A DNA stretch of 64,000 bases, taken from NCBI RefSeq assembly GCF_002277955.1, contig NZ_CP018477.1, positions 3,617,206-3,681,205 on the forward strand, written 5' to 3'. Shown here in pieces: positions 56,031 through 64,000 of the stretch. Below the pieces are notes generated by a model, which saw nothing but the letters and a program-made list of their open reading frames with translations, was not told the DNA's origin and did not search any database. The stretch is from Thermogutta terrifontis (GTDB lineage Bacteria; Planctomycetota; Planctomycetia; Pirellulales; Thermoguttaceae). Made by a program: the position numbers and the translations under genes. The first letter of the stretch is position 1, and every line of letters starts with the position of its first letter.

Positions 56031-59015
56031 ATGGCTAAGAAAAAGCAGTCTCGTAGCGGGGGAGATGGCAATAACGTCAAGGATTTTCGGCACGCAAATT
56101 CCAAGCGGAAGAATAACCCTCCGGCCGGGATCGCCCCCACTTATGAATCCCGGCAGCGAGAAACCAAGTCGTACCGCTACGATCCCCATTTGGATCCGCA
56201 ACTGGTCTGGGCGGGCAAGGCCGAGCACACCTCGTTCGAGGTGGATGTCGTCTCGCTCCACATTCACGAGCGTATCTCCACCAAGGCCATTCTGCGAGCC
56301 GTGCGCCGACCGCAGCCAATTCAACCCGACCTGTTCGGCGAAACGCCCCTGCCAGCCGACCAACAGATCGAGTTCTACCAGCACGAGGTCGGATGGGCCA
56401 ACCGCCTGATTCTGGGCGACTCGCTGCTGGTGATGAACTCGCTCCTGGTCAAGGAAGGGATGGCGGGCAAGGTGCAGATGATCTACATTGATCCGCCCTA
56501 CGGCATCAAGTATTCAAGCAACTTCCAGCCCCGCATTGACCGGCGCGATGTGAAGGACAAGGAGGAGGACCTCACCCACGAGCCAGAGCAGATCAAGGCC
56601 TACCGGGACACCTGGAAGCTGGGCATCCACTCCTATCTCACCTACCTGCGGGATCGCCTGCTCTTGGCGCGGGAGCTGCTTACCGAGAGCGGCTCCATCT
56701 TCGTGCAGATCAACGACGAGAACCTCCACTTGGTGCGGTGTCTCCTGGACGAGGTGTTCGGGCGGGAGAACTTTGTGGCGGTAGTGGCGTTTAGGAAGAC
56801 AGGAGGCCTTGGATCCGGTGGCCTCACCGTCATAGATGATTTTCTGCTCTGGTACGCAAAAAGGCGTGCTCAGTTGAAGTATCGGCAGTTGTACCTATCC
56901 AAGACCGTCACTGGAACTGCGGAGCAGTATCGCTGTATAGAACTTCGCGATGGCATGAAGGCGCGATTGGGAGATTCACCGGCTGATGCTCTGCTGTTCC
57001 AGCCTACCTCGCTGCACACAATGTTCGCTACCGTTGCCTGTGTTTATGCGTTGGACCTTAATGGCAGAGTGTTCCGCCCCCCTCAGAATCGACAATGGTC
57101 AACTACTCCCGACGGAATGCAACGGTTGAAGGAGGCTGGCCGCATAACAGTGGCTGGGGCTAGTCCTCGCTATGTGCGCTACCTGAGCGACTTCCCCATC
57201 GTTGAACTGACTACTGTATGGGATGACACAATGGGGGCAGAAGACAAGATGTACGCGGTCCAAACCGCCAGTAAAGTCATCGAGCGTTGCATTCTCATGA
57301 CCACCGACCCGGGCGACCTGGTGTTCGACCCGACCTGCGGTTCCGGCACCACGGCCTACTGCGCCGAGAAGTGGGGCCGGCGCTGGATCACCTGCGATAC
57401 CTCCCGCGTGGCCCTGGCGATCGCCCGCCAGCGCCTGATGACGGCCAAGTTTGACTATTACGAACTGTGTGACCCGGAACGCGGCCCGGCGGGTGGTTTT
57501 GTCTACGAGACGGTGCCCCACATCACATTGGAGAGCATTGCCAAGAACACCGAGATTGACGCCATCGCCGCCAAATACCAGCCGCAGATTGACCAGGCGC
57601 TGGCAGAGCTGAACGAGGCGCTCAGGGGTAAACGGATAGAAATCGAGGTCAAAGAAGGCGGTCGCGCGGGGCAATTCGTGGATTTTTCTGCCCCCGACAG
57701 TAAAACTGCGACGCTGCCGAGTGGGCAGAAGGTTAGGGTTAACGAGTTGCTGGAATGGGAAGTCCCCCGCGAGGTGCCCCATCCGGTCTGGCCCAAGGAA
57801 GCCCACGACGCCTACTGGCAATTGCTGAAACTCAAGCGCTCGGGACAGTTGGGGGCGGAAGAGAAGGCGGCTGCTTTGTTAGAAACGGTCTATCGCCTGA
57901 CCGGTCATCGCTGGGAGTGCCTCGAGGAGGTGCCCGACCCGATGCCTCCGGAAGGTTGGCCCGACGAGGCCAAAGCGGCCCTGGGGCGTTTCTGGGAGCT
58001 CAAGCGCCAGAAGCGAAAGGAGATCGACGAGAGCATCCAGCGCAACGCTCCACAAGAGACGCTTTACGACCGGCCCAAAGTGGTGCGCGGCGTGGTCCGC
58101 GTCTCCGGTCCGTTCACCGTCGAGGCCATTCCCGTGCCGGCGGTGGAAGACCCAACACAAACACCCATTCCGCAGTTTGAGGCAGAAGAGGCGCAAGCCC
58201 GTGTCAGCGACCGCGGAGGGGATTACCTGACGACGATGATCAACCTGCTCAAACAGCAGGGCGGGGTGCTCTTCCCCGGCGGGAAGCGACTGGAGTTGCA
58301 GGGTTTGCGACCATTGAACCTGGGATATTTGCATGCCGAGGCGGAAGCCGGGCAAAACGGGGAGGCGCTGCGGGTGGCGATCAGTTTTGGACCCCAACAC
58401 GGGCCGGTGATTGCGCACCAAGTGCAGGAGGCGATCCCTACGGCCAAGATGAACGGCTACCAGGTGTTGATCGTGGCGGGATTTGCCTTTGATCCGGAGG
58501 CCCAGGCGCTCATCCAGAAGGCCCCGGTGGCGGGGCTTCAGGTGCATTTTGCCAACATCTCGCCCGATGTCTTGGTGGGCGATCTGCTCAAGACCACCCG
58601 TGCCAGCCAGATTTTCACCGTTTTCGGCCAGCCCGATGTGCGGGTGGAGAAGCAGAAGGACGGGACGTACATTGTGGAGCTGCGTGGCGTGGACATTTAT
58701 GACCCGCTGACGGGCGAGGTACAGAGCACCCGGGGCGACGATGTGGCCGCCTGGTTTCTGGACACCGACTACGATGGCAAGACTTTCCACATTTGTCAGG
58801 CGTTCTTTCCTGGGGACGATAAGGCTTGGGAAAAGCTCGAGCGGGCGCTCAAAGCACAGATTGACTCTGAGGCCTTCGAGCGGATGCGCGGCACCGTCTC
58901 CTTCCCCTTCCAGCCTGGCGAGCATCGGCGCATTGCCGTGAAGGTCATTGATTTTCGGGGGAATGAGGTGGTGCGGGTGGTGCAGTTGGGCGGAGGCGCT
59001 GCCTATGAGATTTGA
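56031..59015 (+). CDS. Type III-like DNA methyltransferase (Mod)
   Basis: 994 residues. The ATG at 56031 follows ggggaac. Motif IV is D154-P-P-Y (IYIDPPYGIKYSSNF) and comes before motif I, D433-P-T-C-G-S-G-T-T, giving the beta-class order typical of type III Mod and related N6-adenine or N4-cytosine methyltransferases. Residues between are the target-recognition region (about 210-400), which is slightly less GC-rich than its flanks, as expected for a swapped recognition domain. A large C-terminal region (about 520-994) of unknown fold with beta-rich segments (ALRVAISFGPQHGP) is present. It methylates self DNA. Its last 11 bases overlap the transposase-like gene. Confidence 0.88.
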   Translation: MAKKKQSRSGGDGNNVKDFRHANSKRKNNPPAGIAPTYESRQRETKSYRYDPHLDPQLVWAGKAEHTSFEVDVVSLHIHERISTKAILRAVRRPQPIQPDLFGETPLPADQQIEFYQHEVGWANRLILGDSLLVMNSLLVKEGMAGKVQMIYIDPPYGIKYSSNFQPRIDRRDVKDKEEDLTHEPEQIKAYRDTWKLGIHSYLTYLRDRLLLARELLTESGSIFVQINDENLHLVRCLLDEVFGRENFVAVVAFRKTGGLGSGGLTVIDDFLLWYAKRRAQLKYRQLYLSKTVTGTAEQYRCIELRDGMKARLGDSPADALLFQPTSLHTMFATVACVYALDLNGRVFRPPQNRQWSTTPDGMQRLKEAGRITVAGASPRYVRYLSDFPIVELTTVWDDTMGAEDKMYAVQTASKVIERCILMTTDPGDLVFDPTCGSGTTAYCAEKWGRRWITCDTSRVALAIARQRLMTAKFDYYELCDPERGPAGGFVYETVPHITLESIAKNTEIDAIAAKYQPQIDQALAELNEALRGKRIEIEVKEGGRAGQFVDFSAPDSKTATLPSGQKVRVNELLEWEVPREVPHPVWPKEAHDAYWQLLKLKRSGQLGAEEKAAALLETVYRLTGHRWECLEEVPDPMPPEGWPDEAKAALGRFWELKRQKRKEIDESIQRNAPQETLYDRPKVVRGVVRVSGPFTVEAIPVPAVEDPTQTPIPQFEAEEAQARVSDRGGDYLTTMINLLKQQGGVLFPGGKRLELQGLRPLNLGYLHAEAEAGQNGEALRVAISFGPQHGPVIAHQVQEAIPTAKMNGYQVLIVAGFAFDPEAQALIQKAPVAGLQVHFANISPDVLVGDLLKTTRASQIFTVFGQPDVRVEKQKDGTYIVELRGVDIYDPLTGEVQSTRGDDVAAWFLDTDYDGKTFHICQAFFPGDDKAWEKLERALKAQIDSEAFERMRGTVSFPFQPGEHRRIAVKVIDFRGNEVVRVVQLGGGAAYEI

Positions 59016-59692
59016 TCCCGAACGCCATCATCGCCGCAGCATTCGTTTGCGGGGGTATGATTACACCCAGCCGGGGGCGTATTTCGTGACGGTTTCCACG
59101 CAGGGTCGGGCGTCTCTTTTCGGCGAGGTGGCAGACGGGGAAATGCGGTTGAACGAGGTGGGACGCATTGTCCAGCGGTGTTGGGAGGGCTATTCCCGAA
59201 CATTTTCCGCACATTGAATCGGGTGCCTTTGTGGTCATGCCGAATCACGTGCATGGGATATTGGTAATCACCGGGGCACGGCATGATTTGGTAGGGGCAC
59301 GGCATGCCGTGCCCCTACCAAACGATGTGCCCCCACCGAACAATGCGCTCATATCAAATAATGCCGTGCCCCTACAAGAACGGTTTGGCAAACCCGTTGC
59401 GGGTTCTATACCAACCATCGTGCGGTCGTTTAAATCCGCCGTTACCCGCGAGGTCAACCCCCTACGCGGTATGCCAGGGGCACCCGTCTGGCAACGCAAT
59501 CATTACGAACACATCATTTGGAACGAGGAATCCCTGCAGCGCATTCGGGAATACATTTGGACCAACCCCTTACGCTGGCACCTGGATCGGGAGAATCCGA
59601 ATCCGACGGGGATGGATGATTTCGACCGGTGGCTGGCTGCATTGGGGAAGATCGGGGCTCAGCGAGGGAGAATGGACAATGAACAAACTTGA
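59005..59692 (+). pseudogene. REP-associated tyrosine transposase (RAYT), frameshifted
   Basis: The start ATG (59005) overlaps the mod stop (ATGAGATTTGA). The first frame reads RRSIRLRGYDYTQPGAYFVTV and ends early at 59217. The true continuation is in the next frame from about 59190: IPEHFPHIESGAFVVMPNHVHGILVI, with the HUH motif (HVH), and YIWTNPLRWHL near the end. One extra G in ggg at 59187-59189 explains the shift, so it is either a real mutation or a sequencing error. A 36-nt perfect palindrome is embedded in the reading frame after the HUH motif (59287-59322). RAYTs are single-stranded-DNA transposases linked to REP elements. Confidence 0.85.
59287..59322. repeat. Perfect 36-nt palindrome inside the RAYT gene
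   Basis: Centred between 59304 and 59305; each arm reads tttggtaggggcacggca or its complement. A partial copy (ccgtgcccctac) follows near 59364, and an imperfect relative lies at 55481-55510. It has the form of a REP element, the presumed substrate of the surrounding transposase. Confidence 0.9.
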
Positions 59693-59885
59693 AGCACTCA
59701 TTCGCCAATTGCCCCCGGAATTGCAGCAAGAAGTGGCCGACTTCGTGGAATTCCTGCTGCAGAAGCGGGCCCGGAGATCGGCAAAGCCGCTGCGCCAAGA
59801 TTGGGCCGGCGCCCTGAAGGAGTACCGGGACCAATACACGGCGCTTGACCTGCAGAAAAAGGCGTTGGAGTGGCGAGGCGACTGA
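59679..59885 (+). CDS. VapB-type antitoxin (DUF2281-like)
   Basis: 68 residues: MNKLEALIRQLPPELQQEVADFVEFLL matches the LPxELQxEVxDFxEFLL pattern of DUF2281 antitoxins that pair with PIN-domain toxins. The start overlaps the RAYT stop by 14 nt, and its stop is 2 nt before vapC. It neutralises VapC and may autoregulate. Confidence 0.82.
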   Translation: MNKLEALIRQLPPELQQEVADFVEFLLQKRARRSAKPLRQDWAGALKEYRDQYTALDLQKKALEWRGD

Positions 59886-59887
59886 GC

Positions 59888-60292
59888 ATGTATCTTGTGG
59901 ACACGAACGTGTGGCTGGAACGGTTCTTGGAGCAAGAAAAGGCAGAGGAGGTTCGGGACTTTCTGAACCAAATGCCCTCCGACCAATTATGCCTTACGGA
60001 CTTCGCCCTTCACTCTATCGGGATCGTGTTGAGCCGCCTCGGTAAAAGGGAGGCGTTTGTTCGGTTTGTGCGGGATGCATTCGTGGACGGAGCGGTCACG
60101 CTGGTTCGTCTGGATCCCGAGGACATGGAAGCCCTGGTTCAGATCATGGAACGAGACAATCTGGACTTTGACGATGCCTACCAGTACAGAGCAGCCGAAA
60201 AATATGGGCTTGTGATTGTGAGTTTTGACAGCGATTTCGACCGAACGGGACTCGGGCGGAAAACGCCGGCACAAGTGCTTCAAAAGAGGTAG
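59888..60292 (+). CDS. VapC-type PIN-domain ribonuclease toxin
   Basis: 134 residues, a typical PIN length. The N-terminal VDTNVWLE carries the first catalytic Asp (residue 5); further acidic residues occur in DNLDFDDAYQYRAAEKYGLVIVSFDSDF. The ATG at 59888 begins the domain, so it was preferred to the GTG-like start at 59870. It cleaves RNA (tRNA or rRNA in known members) unless bound by VapB. It is placed between mod and res, 2 nt after vapB and 8 nt before res. Confidence 0.88.
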   Translation: MYLVDTNVWLERFLEQEKAEEVRDFLNQMPSDQLCLTDFALHSIGIVLSRLGKREAFVRFVRDAFVDGAVTLVRLDPEDMEALVQIMERDNLDFDDAYQYRAAEKYGLVIVSFDSDFDRTGLGRKTPAQVLQKR

Positions 60293-60300
60293 CCAGGTCC

Positions 60301-63066
60301 ATGCTCGTTGACAACCCCATCCTCAACTCACCCTTTGAGGAACCCACCCGCTACTGGGACTACGAAGAGGGGCAACCGGTTATTAAAGACGGCCGTCGGC
60401 CAGCGGGTTACTACCTCAAAGCCCGAACAGCCGGGCCGCAGACGGCGATGCTGGAAGAAGAATTCGTTCCGCTGGATTTGGTAAACAAAATTCGGGAGCG
60501 GATGCGAGACTGGCGGGAGCGAGGCTATCCAGGCGTCACTCCCATCACCCGCCAACTCCTCAACCATTGGAATAGACCAGACCGAGAACGCAAGCTCTTC
60601 TTCTGCCAGCGGGAGGCGGCCGAAACCCTCATCTGGCTGGTGGAGGCCCCGCCGGCCGAGAAGCAAGGAATCACGATTCCGAAGGATAACGGACTTACTC
60701 GCTACGCGTGCAAAATGGCCACCGGCTCAGGCAAGACCGTGGTTATGGGCATGGTGATCGCCTGGCAGGTACTCAACAAGCTGGCAAACCCGCAACTCCG
60801 GCAATTCTCTGACGCTGTGCTCCTTGTGTGTCCCAATCTGACCATCCGCGAGCGGCTGCAGGTGCTGCTTCCGTGGAAGCCCGGCAATTACTATGAGAAA
60901 TTTGACCTGGTACCCCGGGGGCTGTTGGAACGGCTCCAGCAGGGGAGATTCGAGATCACGAACTGGCACCTTTTCCAGTTGCAGGACGACAGCCGTTCCC
61001 GAAGTGTGGTCCAGCGGGGTGTGGAAAGCGATACCGCCTTCTGCCGCCGGGTGCTGAAGGAGCTCGGCAACAAGCAAAACATCCTGGTCATCAACGACGA
61101 GGCCCATCATGCGTACCGTCCAGCGCCGCTGTCGGACGAGGTAAAGGAGCAGCTTTCGGAAGAGGAGATCAAAGAGCGCGAGGAGGCTACGGTGTGGGTC
61201 AGCGGGCTGGACAGGATAAACGCCGTCCGCCGAATCAACTTCTGTGCCGATTTTTCGGCAACACCTTTCTACATCAAAGGAAGCGGCTACCAGGAGGGGA
61301 CTCCTTTCCCTTGGGTCGTATCGGATTTTGGCCTGGTGGACGCGATTGAATCAGGGATTGTGAAAATTCCCCGCGTGCCGGTGGACGACAACACCGGTAT
61401 GCTGATCCCCAAGTACTTCCGCCTGTGGGAGACGATCAATCAGGCGTTGCCGGCTTCCGAGCGGCAAACCGCGCGCCGCCGGGCCAAGCCGGAATCGGTG
61501 CTACGGGAGGCCGAGGGAGCCCTGGTGACCTTGGCTAGCGAGTGGAAGAAGACTTTCGACGAGTTCCAGAAGTGCCGCTCGCCGGTGCCGCCTGTCATGA
61601 TCGTGGTCTGCGACAACACCGACCTATCCAAACTCGTTCATGAGCACATTGCCCGGGGCAAGGTCCTGCGCGAACTCGAAAACGGCCAGAACGGGGAGGT
61701 GACGTTCCGAATCGACACGAAACTCCTTGCCGAGGCAGAGGCGGCCAGGGAGGGCGAAACCAGGGCCGAGGCGGCCGAGCGGCTGCGCAAGGTGGTGGAC
61801 ACCATCGGCAAGCTCGAATGGGAGGGTGAAGGTGACCCGCCAGGAAAACACATCCGGTGTGTGGTGTCTGTGGGAATGCTGAACGAGGGCTGGGATGCCC
61901 AGAATGTCACGCAGATCTTGGGCCTGCGTGCCTTCACGTCCCAACTGCTGTGTGAGCAAGTGGTGGGACGGGGCTTGCGGCGGCTCAATTACGACGACTT
62001 TTCGGAACCTGAGTATGTGGACGTCTACGGTGTCCCATTCGAAGTAATCCCGGTCAGAAAGAAACCCGTCAATCGTACCGAAATAGCCAAAGTATCCACA
62101 CTTGTGCGGGCTCTCCCTCAGCGGAAGCATCTCGAAATCACTTTCCCCCGTGTTGAAGGGTTCGTTGTCGACGTGCGCACACGGATTCGACTCAGCCTGG
62201 ACGGCCTTCCTTATTTACAGATCGACCCCGGCAGCGAGCCCACCGAAGTAACGGTTAAGCCGGCGGTAGGCTACCGCATAGGCCGACCTGACCGACTAGG
62301 GCCCGGACCTGAGGTGATCCACGACCGCAACCCATTTCACCGGGAGAAACGCCTCCAGGCGACCGTGTACGAGATTGCGGCCGAACTCACGCGGCGACTC
62401 AAAGAGAAACGGGAAGAGTGGAACGCCCGCCACATTCTCTTTCCTCAAGTCCTCAACATTGTGTGGCAGTACCTGGAAGAGCGCGTTGTGGTGAAACAGG
62501 ACGCGCCGCCGGAGGAGGTCACCCTGCTCAAGTACAAGGAGCGGATTGTTGAACGCTTGACCGCGGCCATCGAACCGGATACCGAATCAGGAGAGCCACC
62601 AATCCTTCCAGTGATCGAGAGGTTTCGCCCGATCGGTTCAACTGCCGAGGTCCTTTTCCGCACGGTCCGTCCATGTGTCGGTACAAGTAAGAGCCACATC
62701 AGCCATGTGGTGCTCGATGCACCCAAGTGGGAGCACAGTGCAGCGTATCAACTGGAGCGAATGCCCGAGGTAATTGCCTATGCCCGCAACGACCACCTTG
62801 ACTTTACAATCCCTTACGAGTGGCATGGGTTCCGACACGAGTACCGGCCCGACTACCTGATCCGCTGGCGCCGCAATGACGGCACTGAGGTCAAGGTGAT
62901 CCTGGAGATCAAGGGCTTCGAGACGGAGCAGGATCGCCAGAAGGAGATCGCAGCGCAGCGGTGGATCCGGGCGGTGAACCATCACGGTGAATTCGGCTGT
63001 TGGCGATTCGTCGTGTGTAAGGACCCCGCTGGCCTGGAGAGAGTATTGCGAGATGCTTGTAGATAA
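60301..63066 (+). CDS. Type III-like restriction enzyme, Res subunit
   Basis: 921 residues. An SF2 helicase: Walker A is ATGSGKT (140-146), Walker B/DEAD-type box is D266-E-A-H with a second His (INDEAHHAYRP), and a motif VI-like segment is EQVVGRGLRRLNYDD. The C-terminal domain carries a PD-(D/E)xK nuclease: Asp851 in PDYLIRW, then Glu869-x-Lys871 in ILEIKG. It cuts unmodified DNA, driven by ATP hydrolysis, with the Mod subunit at 56031. The intervening RAYT and vapBC genes share the operon. The normal Mod-Res adjacency is interrupted. Confidence 0.9.
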   Translation: MLVDNPILNSPFEEPTRYWDYEEGQPVIKDGRRPAGYYLKARTAGPQTAMLEEEFVPLDLVNKIRERMRDWRERGYPGVTPITRQLLNHWNRPDRERKLFFCQREAAETLIWLVEAPPAEKQGITIPKDNGLTRYACKMATGSGKTVVMGMVIAWQVLNKLANPQLRQFSDAVLLVCPNLTIRERLQVLLPWKPGNYYEKFDLVPRGLLERLQQGRFEITNWHLFQLQDDSRSRSVVQRGVESDTAFCRRVLKELGNKQNILVINDEAHHAYRPAPLSDEVKEQLSEEEIKEREEATVWVSGLDRINAVRRINFCADFSATPFYIKGSGYQEGTPFPWVVSDFGLVDAIESGIVKIPRVPVDDNTGMLIPKYFRLWETINQALPASERQTARRRAKPESVLREAEGALVTLASEWKKTFDEFQKCRSPVPPVMIVVCDNTDLSKLVHEHIARGKVLRELENGQNGEVTFRIDTKLLAEAEAAREGETRAEAAERLRKVVDTIGKLEWEGEGDPPGKHIRCVVSVGMLNEGWDAQNVTQILGLRAFTSQLLCEQVVGRGLRRLNYDDFSEPEYVDVYGVPFEVIPVRKKPVNRTEIAKVSTLVRALPQRKHLEITFPRVEGFVVDVRTRIRLSLDGLPYLQIDPGSEPTEVTVKPAVGYRIGRPDRLGPGPEVIHDRNPFHREKRLQATVYEIAAELTRRLKEKREEWNARHILFPQVLNIVWQYLEERVVVKQDAPPEEVTLLKYKERIVERLTAAIEPDTESGEPPILPVIERFRPIGSTAEVLFRTVRPCVGTSKSHISHVVLDAPKWEHSAAYQLERMPEVIAYARNDHLDFTIPYEWHGFRHEYRPDYLIRWRRNDGTEVKVILEIKGFETEQDRQKEIAAQRWIRAVNHHGEFGCWRFVVCKDPAGLERVLRDACR

Positions 63067-63436
63067 CCACTCGCTGAATCGGGCATTTCTTCCCAGTTTC
63101 CGACCGCCGGGTGCCGACCAGTCACCAAAGAATGCAGTGTTATTTGACCCGCCGAAGTACTCCTTAGCTCAGCCTTTTGCGTTGTTGCCACTCGGAACTG
63201 ATAAGGAAATCTGGTGCCACCAGTGCGATTGCGCGCAAGTGAATTGTAGCCTCAGGGAAACCTCCAAGAGCCGTTCATCCCACGATGTCCCGGCGGAAAA
63301 AGATCACGTCATATCCCGTGGTTCGCAGACTCACCGGGGAGGCGGTCGGACGATGTTTCGTCCCCAAGTGTGCCGGATTGTGTGCCACCAGGGGGCAGTG
63401 AAGTGTCGTAACTGCTGCACTCATCGTCACTTATAG
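63053..63436 (+). CDS. Degenerate or doubtful frame overlapping the res stop
   Basis: 127 codons from an ATG overlapping the res stop: MLVDNHSLNRAFLPSFRPPG. It begins M-L-V-D-N-x-x-L-N, like the res start (MLVDNPILN), then loses any resemblance; the end is Cys- and Arg-rich (CRNCCTHRHL). It may be the remnant of a duplicated or replaced R-M subunit, or chance. No ribosome-binding site is evident. Confidence 0.3.
   Translation: MLVDNHSLNRAFLPSFRPPGADQSPKNAVLFDPPKYSLAQPFALLPLGTDKEIWCHQCDCAQVNCSLRETSKSRSSHDVPAEKDHVISRGSQTHRGGGRTMFRPQVCRIVCHQGAVKCRNCCTHRHL
63368..63388 (+). repeat. Sub-terminal direct repeat, right copy (partner 27635-27655)
   Basis: 20 of 21 bases equal the copy at 27635-27655. 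It lies 55 nt inside the right attachment core. Read on the minus strand it encodes G-T-Q-S-G-T, like the integrase tail. Confidence 0.5.
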
Positions 63437-63443
63437 AGTTGTG

Positions 63444-63462
63444 TTCGAGTCCTGCCAGGCGC
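63444..63462 (+). repeat. attR core (displaced tRNA-Arg 3' end)
   Basis: ttcgagtcctgccaggcgc, without any flanking tRNA body, 378 nt after the last R-M gene. The lack of cloverleaf sequence around it fits a displaced tRNA tail marking the right island boundary. Confidence 0.78.
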
Positions 63463-63768
63463 AATGGCGAAATTGTTCCAGTGCCCAGGTTTTCGTGTCA
63501 GAGATAGGGTTACCGGCGAGTCGCTCCAGAGAATCTCTTGTGACGATTCTTGGGGAAGTAGTCTTTGGAACCCTCGATGGGAAGCGCATCGCCGGGCGAA
63601 GTGCTAAGAACCCATCCAAAAGCCGCAGAATTGGCGTGATTCCCCGGCCTCGGTTCGGTTTACGGATGGGCTCTAAAACTGGTCGGTATTTTGCCGGTTC
63701 GCCGTCCTGCCTATAATCCTTGATAGAGTGACAATCTCACAAGTTGGTGGATTTTCCATAGGTGTTAA
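63463..63768. other. Chromosomal spacer between the island end and tRNA-Ser
   Basis: About 300 nt of presumed chromosomal DNA right of attR. The plus frame is open (63441-63716) but includes the att core and shows no domain, so it is not called as a gene. No clear promoter was identified for the tRNA. Confidence 0.45.
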
Positions 63769-63855
63769 GGATGGGTGGCCGAGTGGTCTAAGGCGGCAGT
63801 CTTGAAAACTGCTGTACCCGTTCGGGTACCGGGGGTTCGAATCCCTCCCCATCCG
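63769..63855 (+). tRNA. tRNA-Ser (anticodon TGA)
   Basis: 87 nt, class II: acceptor ggatggg/cccatcc, D arm, anticodon loop cttgaaa with TGA (reading UCA), long variable arm with stem tacccg-ttc-cgggta, T arm gggggttcgaatccctc, discriminator G. CCA is not encoded. Confidence 0.95.
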
Positions 63856-64000
63856 CTAAATCATGTTTCGGGAAGCACCTGAAGCCTTTGTCCTGCCCGA
63901 AGGTCAAGGCGAATCGGCGATTACTCCCGTATTTTCTCGTCAGAACCCTTCCGGGCCCGAAAAGCCGGCTTTTTTGGACCGAGTTTGTGGCTTGGTAGGA

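Noticed and set aside
63441-63716. 91-codon plus-strand frame at the right island end
   Set aside because: It includes the att core and has no recognisable content; likely accidental.

Overview
The window looks like chromosomal DNA of a planctomycete, possibly near Pirellulales/Thermoguttaceae (lineage is inference). Supporting signs are a 23S-5S rRNA unit with no 16S beside it, a giant secreted protein opening with a variant of the planctomycete LEPR-type N-terminal motif, FG-GAP, discoidin and c-type cytochrome proteins, and a valyl-tRNA synthetase with a zinc-ribbon insertion.

Layout. 1-3.5 kb: 5'-truncated valS and mutM. 3.6-8.2 kb (minus strand): an isoprenylcysteine-methyltransferase-like protein, a cytochrome-bd-like oxidase pair whose subunit I ends in a cytochrome c domain, two small membrane proteins and a zinc-finger anti-sigma-like protein. 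8.5-16.4 kb (plus strand): exported proteins for polysaccharide or carbohydrate-ester breakdown and electron transfer (FG-GAP/alpha-beta hydrolase, beta-propeller dihaem cytochrome, GH16, GH2). 17.4-23.5 kb: a discoidin/HzsA-like cytochrome, a CinA homologue and a UbiB-family kinase. 23.6-27.5 kb: an rRNA unit with tandem promoters, boxA, 23S, 5S, terminator and tRNA-Arg(CCT).

27.48-63.46 kb reads as one integrated island of about 36 kb. A 19-nt repeat of the tRNA-Arg 3' end (one mismatch) marks both ends. Beside the tRNA lie a tyrosine integrase, a terminase-small-subunit-like HTH protein, an iteron-like array, a P-loop ATPase, a prim-pol and an excisionase-like HTH protein. This resembles the replication core of a phage satellite or integrative plasmid, and I see no capsid genes. 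The cargo is a TPR/O-GlcNAc-transferase-like protein, a 2,333-residue Calx-beta/RHS protein with a variable C-terminal tip, a 12-13 kb array of eight further orphan RHS tip cassettes mostly alternating with candidate immunity genes, and a five-gene overlapping cluster: type III-like mod, a frameshifted REP-associated transposase, vapB, vapC and res.

The most interesting part is the array at 42.6-55.4 kb. Every cassette repeats part of the same RHS-core segment (up to about 360 nt), then changes abruptly to an unrelated, usually less GC-rich tip. This looks like a reservoir from which the expressed RHS protein could swap its tip by homologous recombination. A second unusual point is that the integrase reading frame ends inside the tRNA gene. 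Joining the island ends in silico gives it a different, longer C-terminal tail, so integration may switch the integrase sequence. All functions are read from sequence by eye; no database search was possible.
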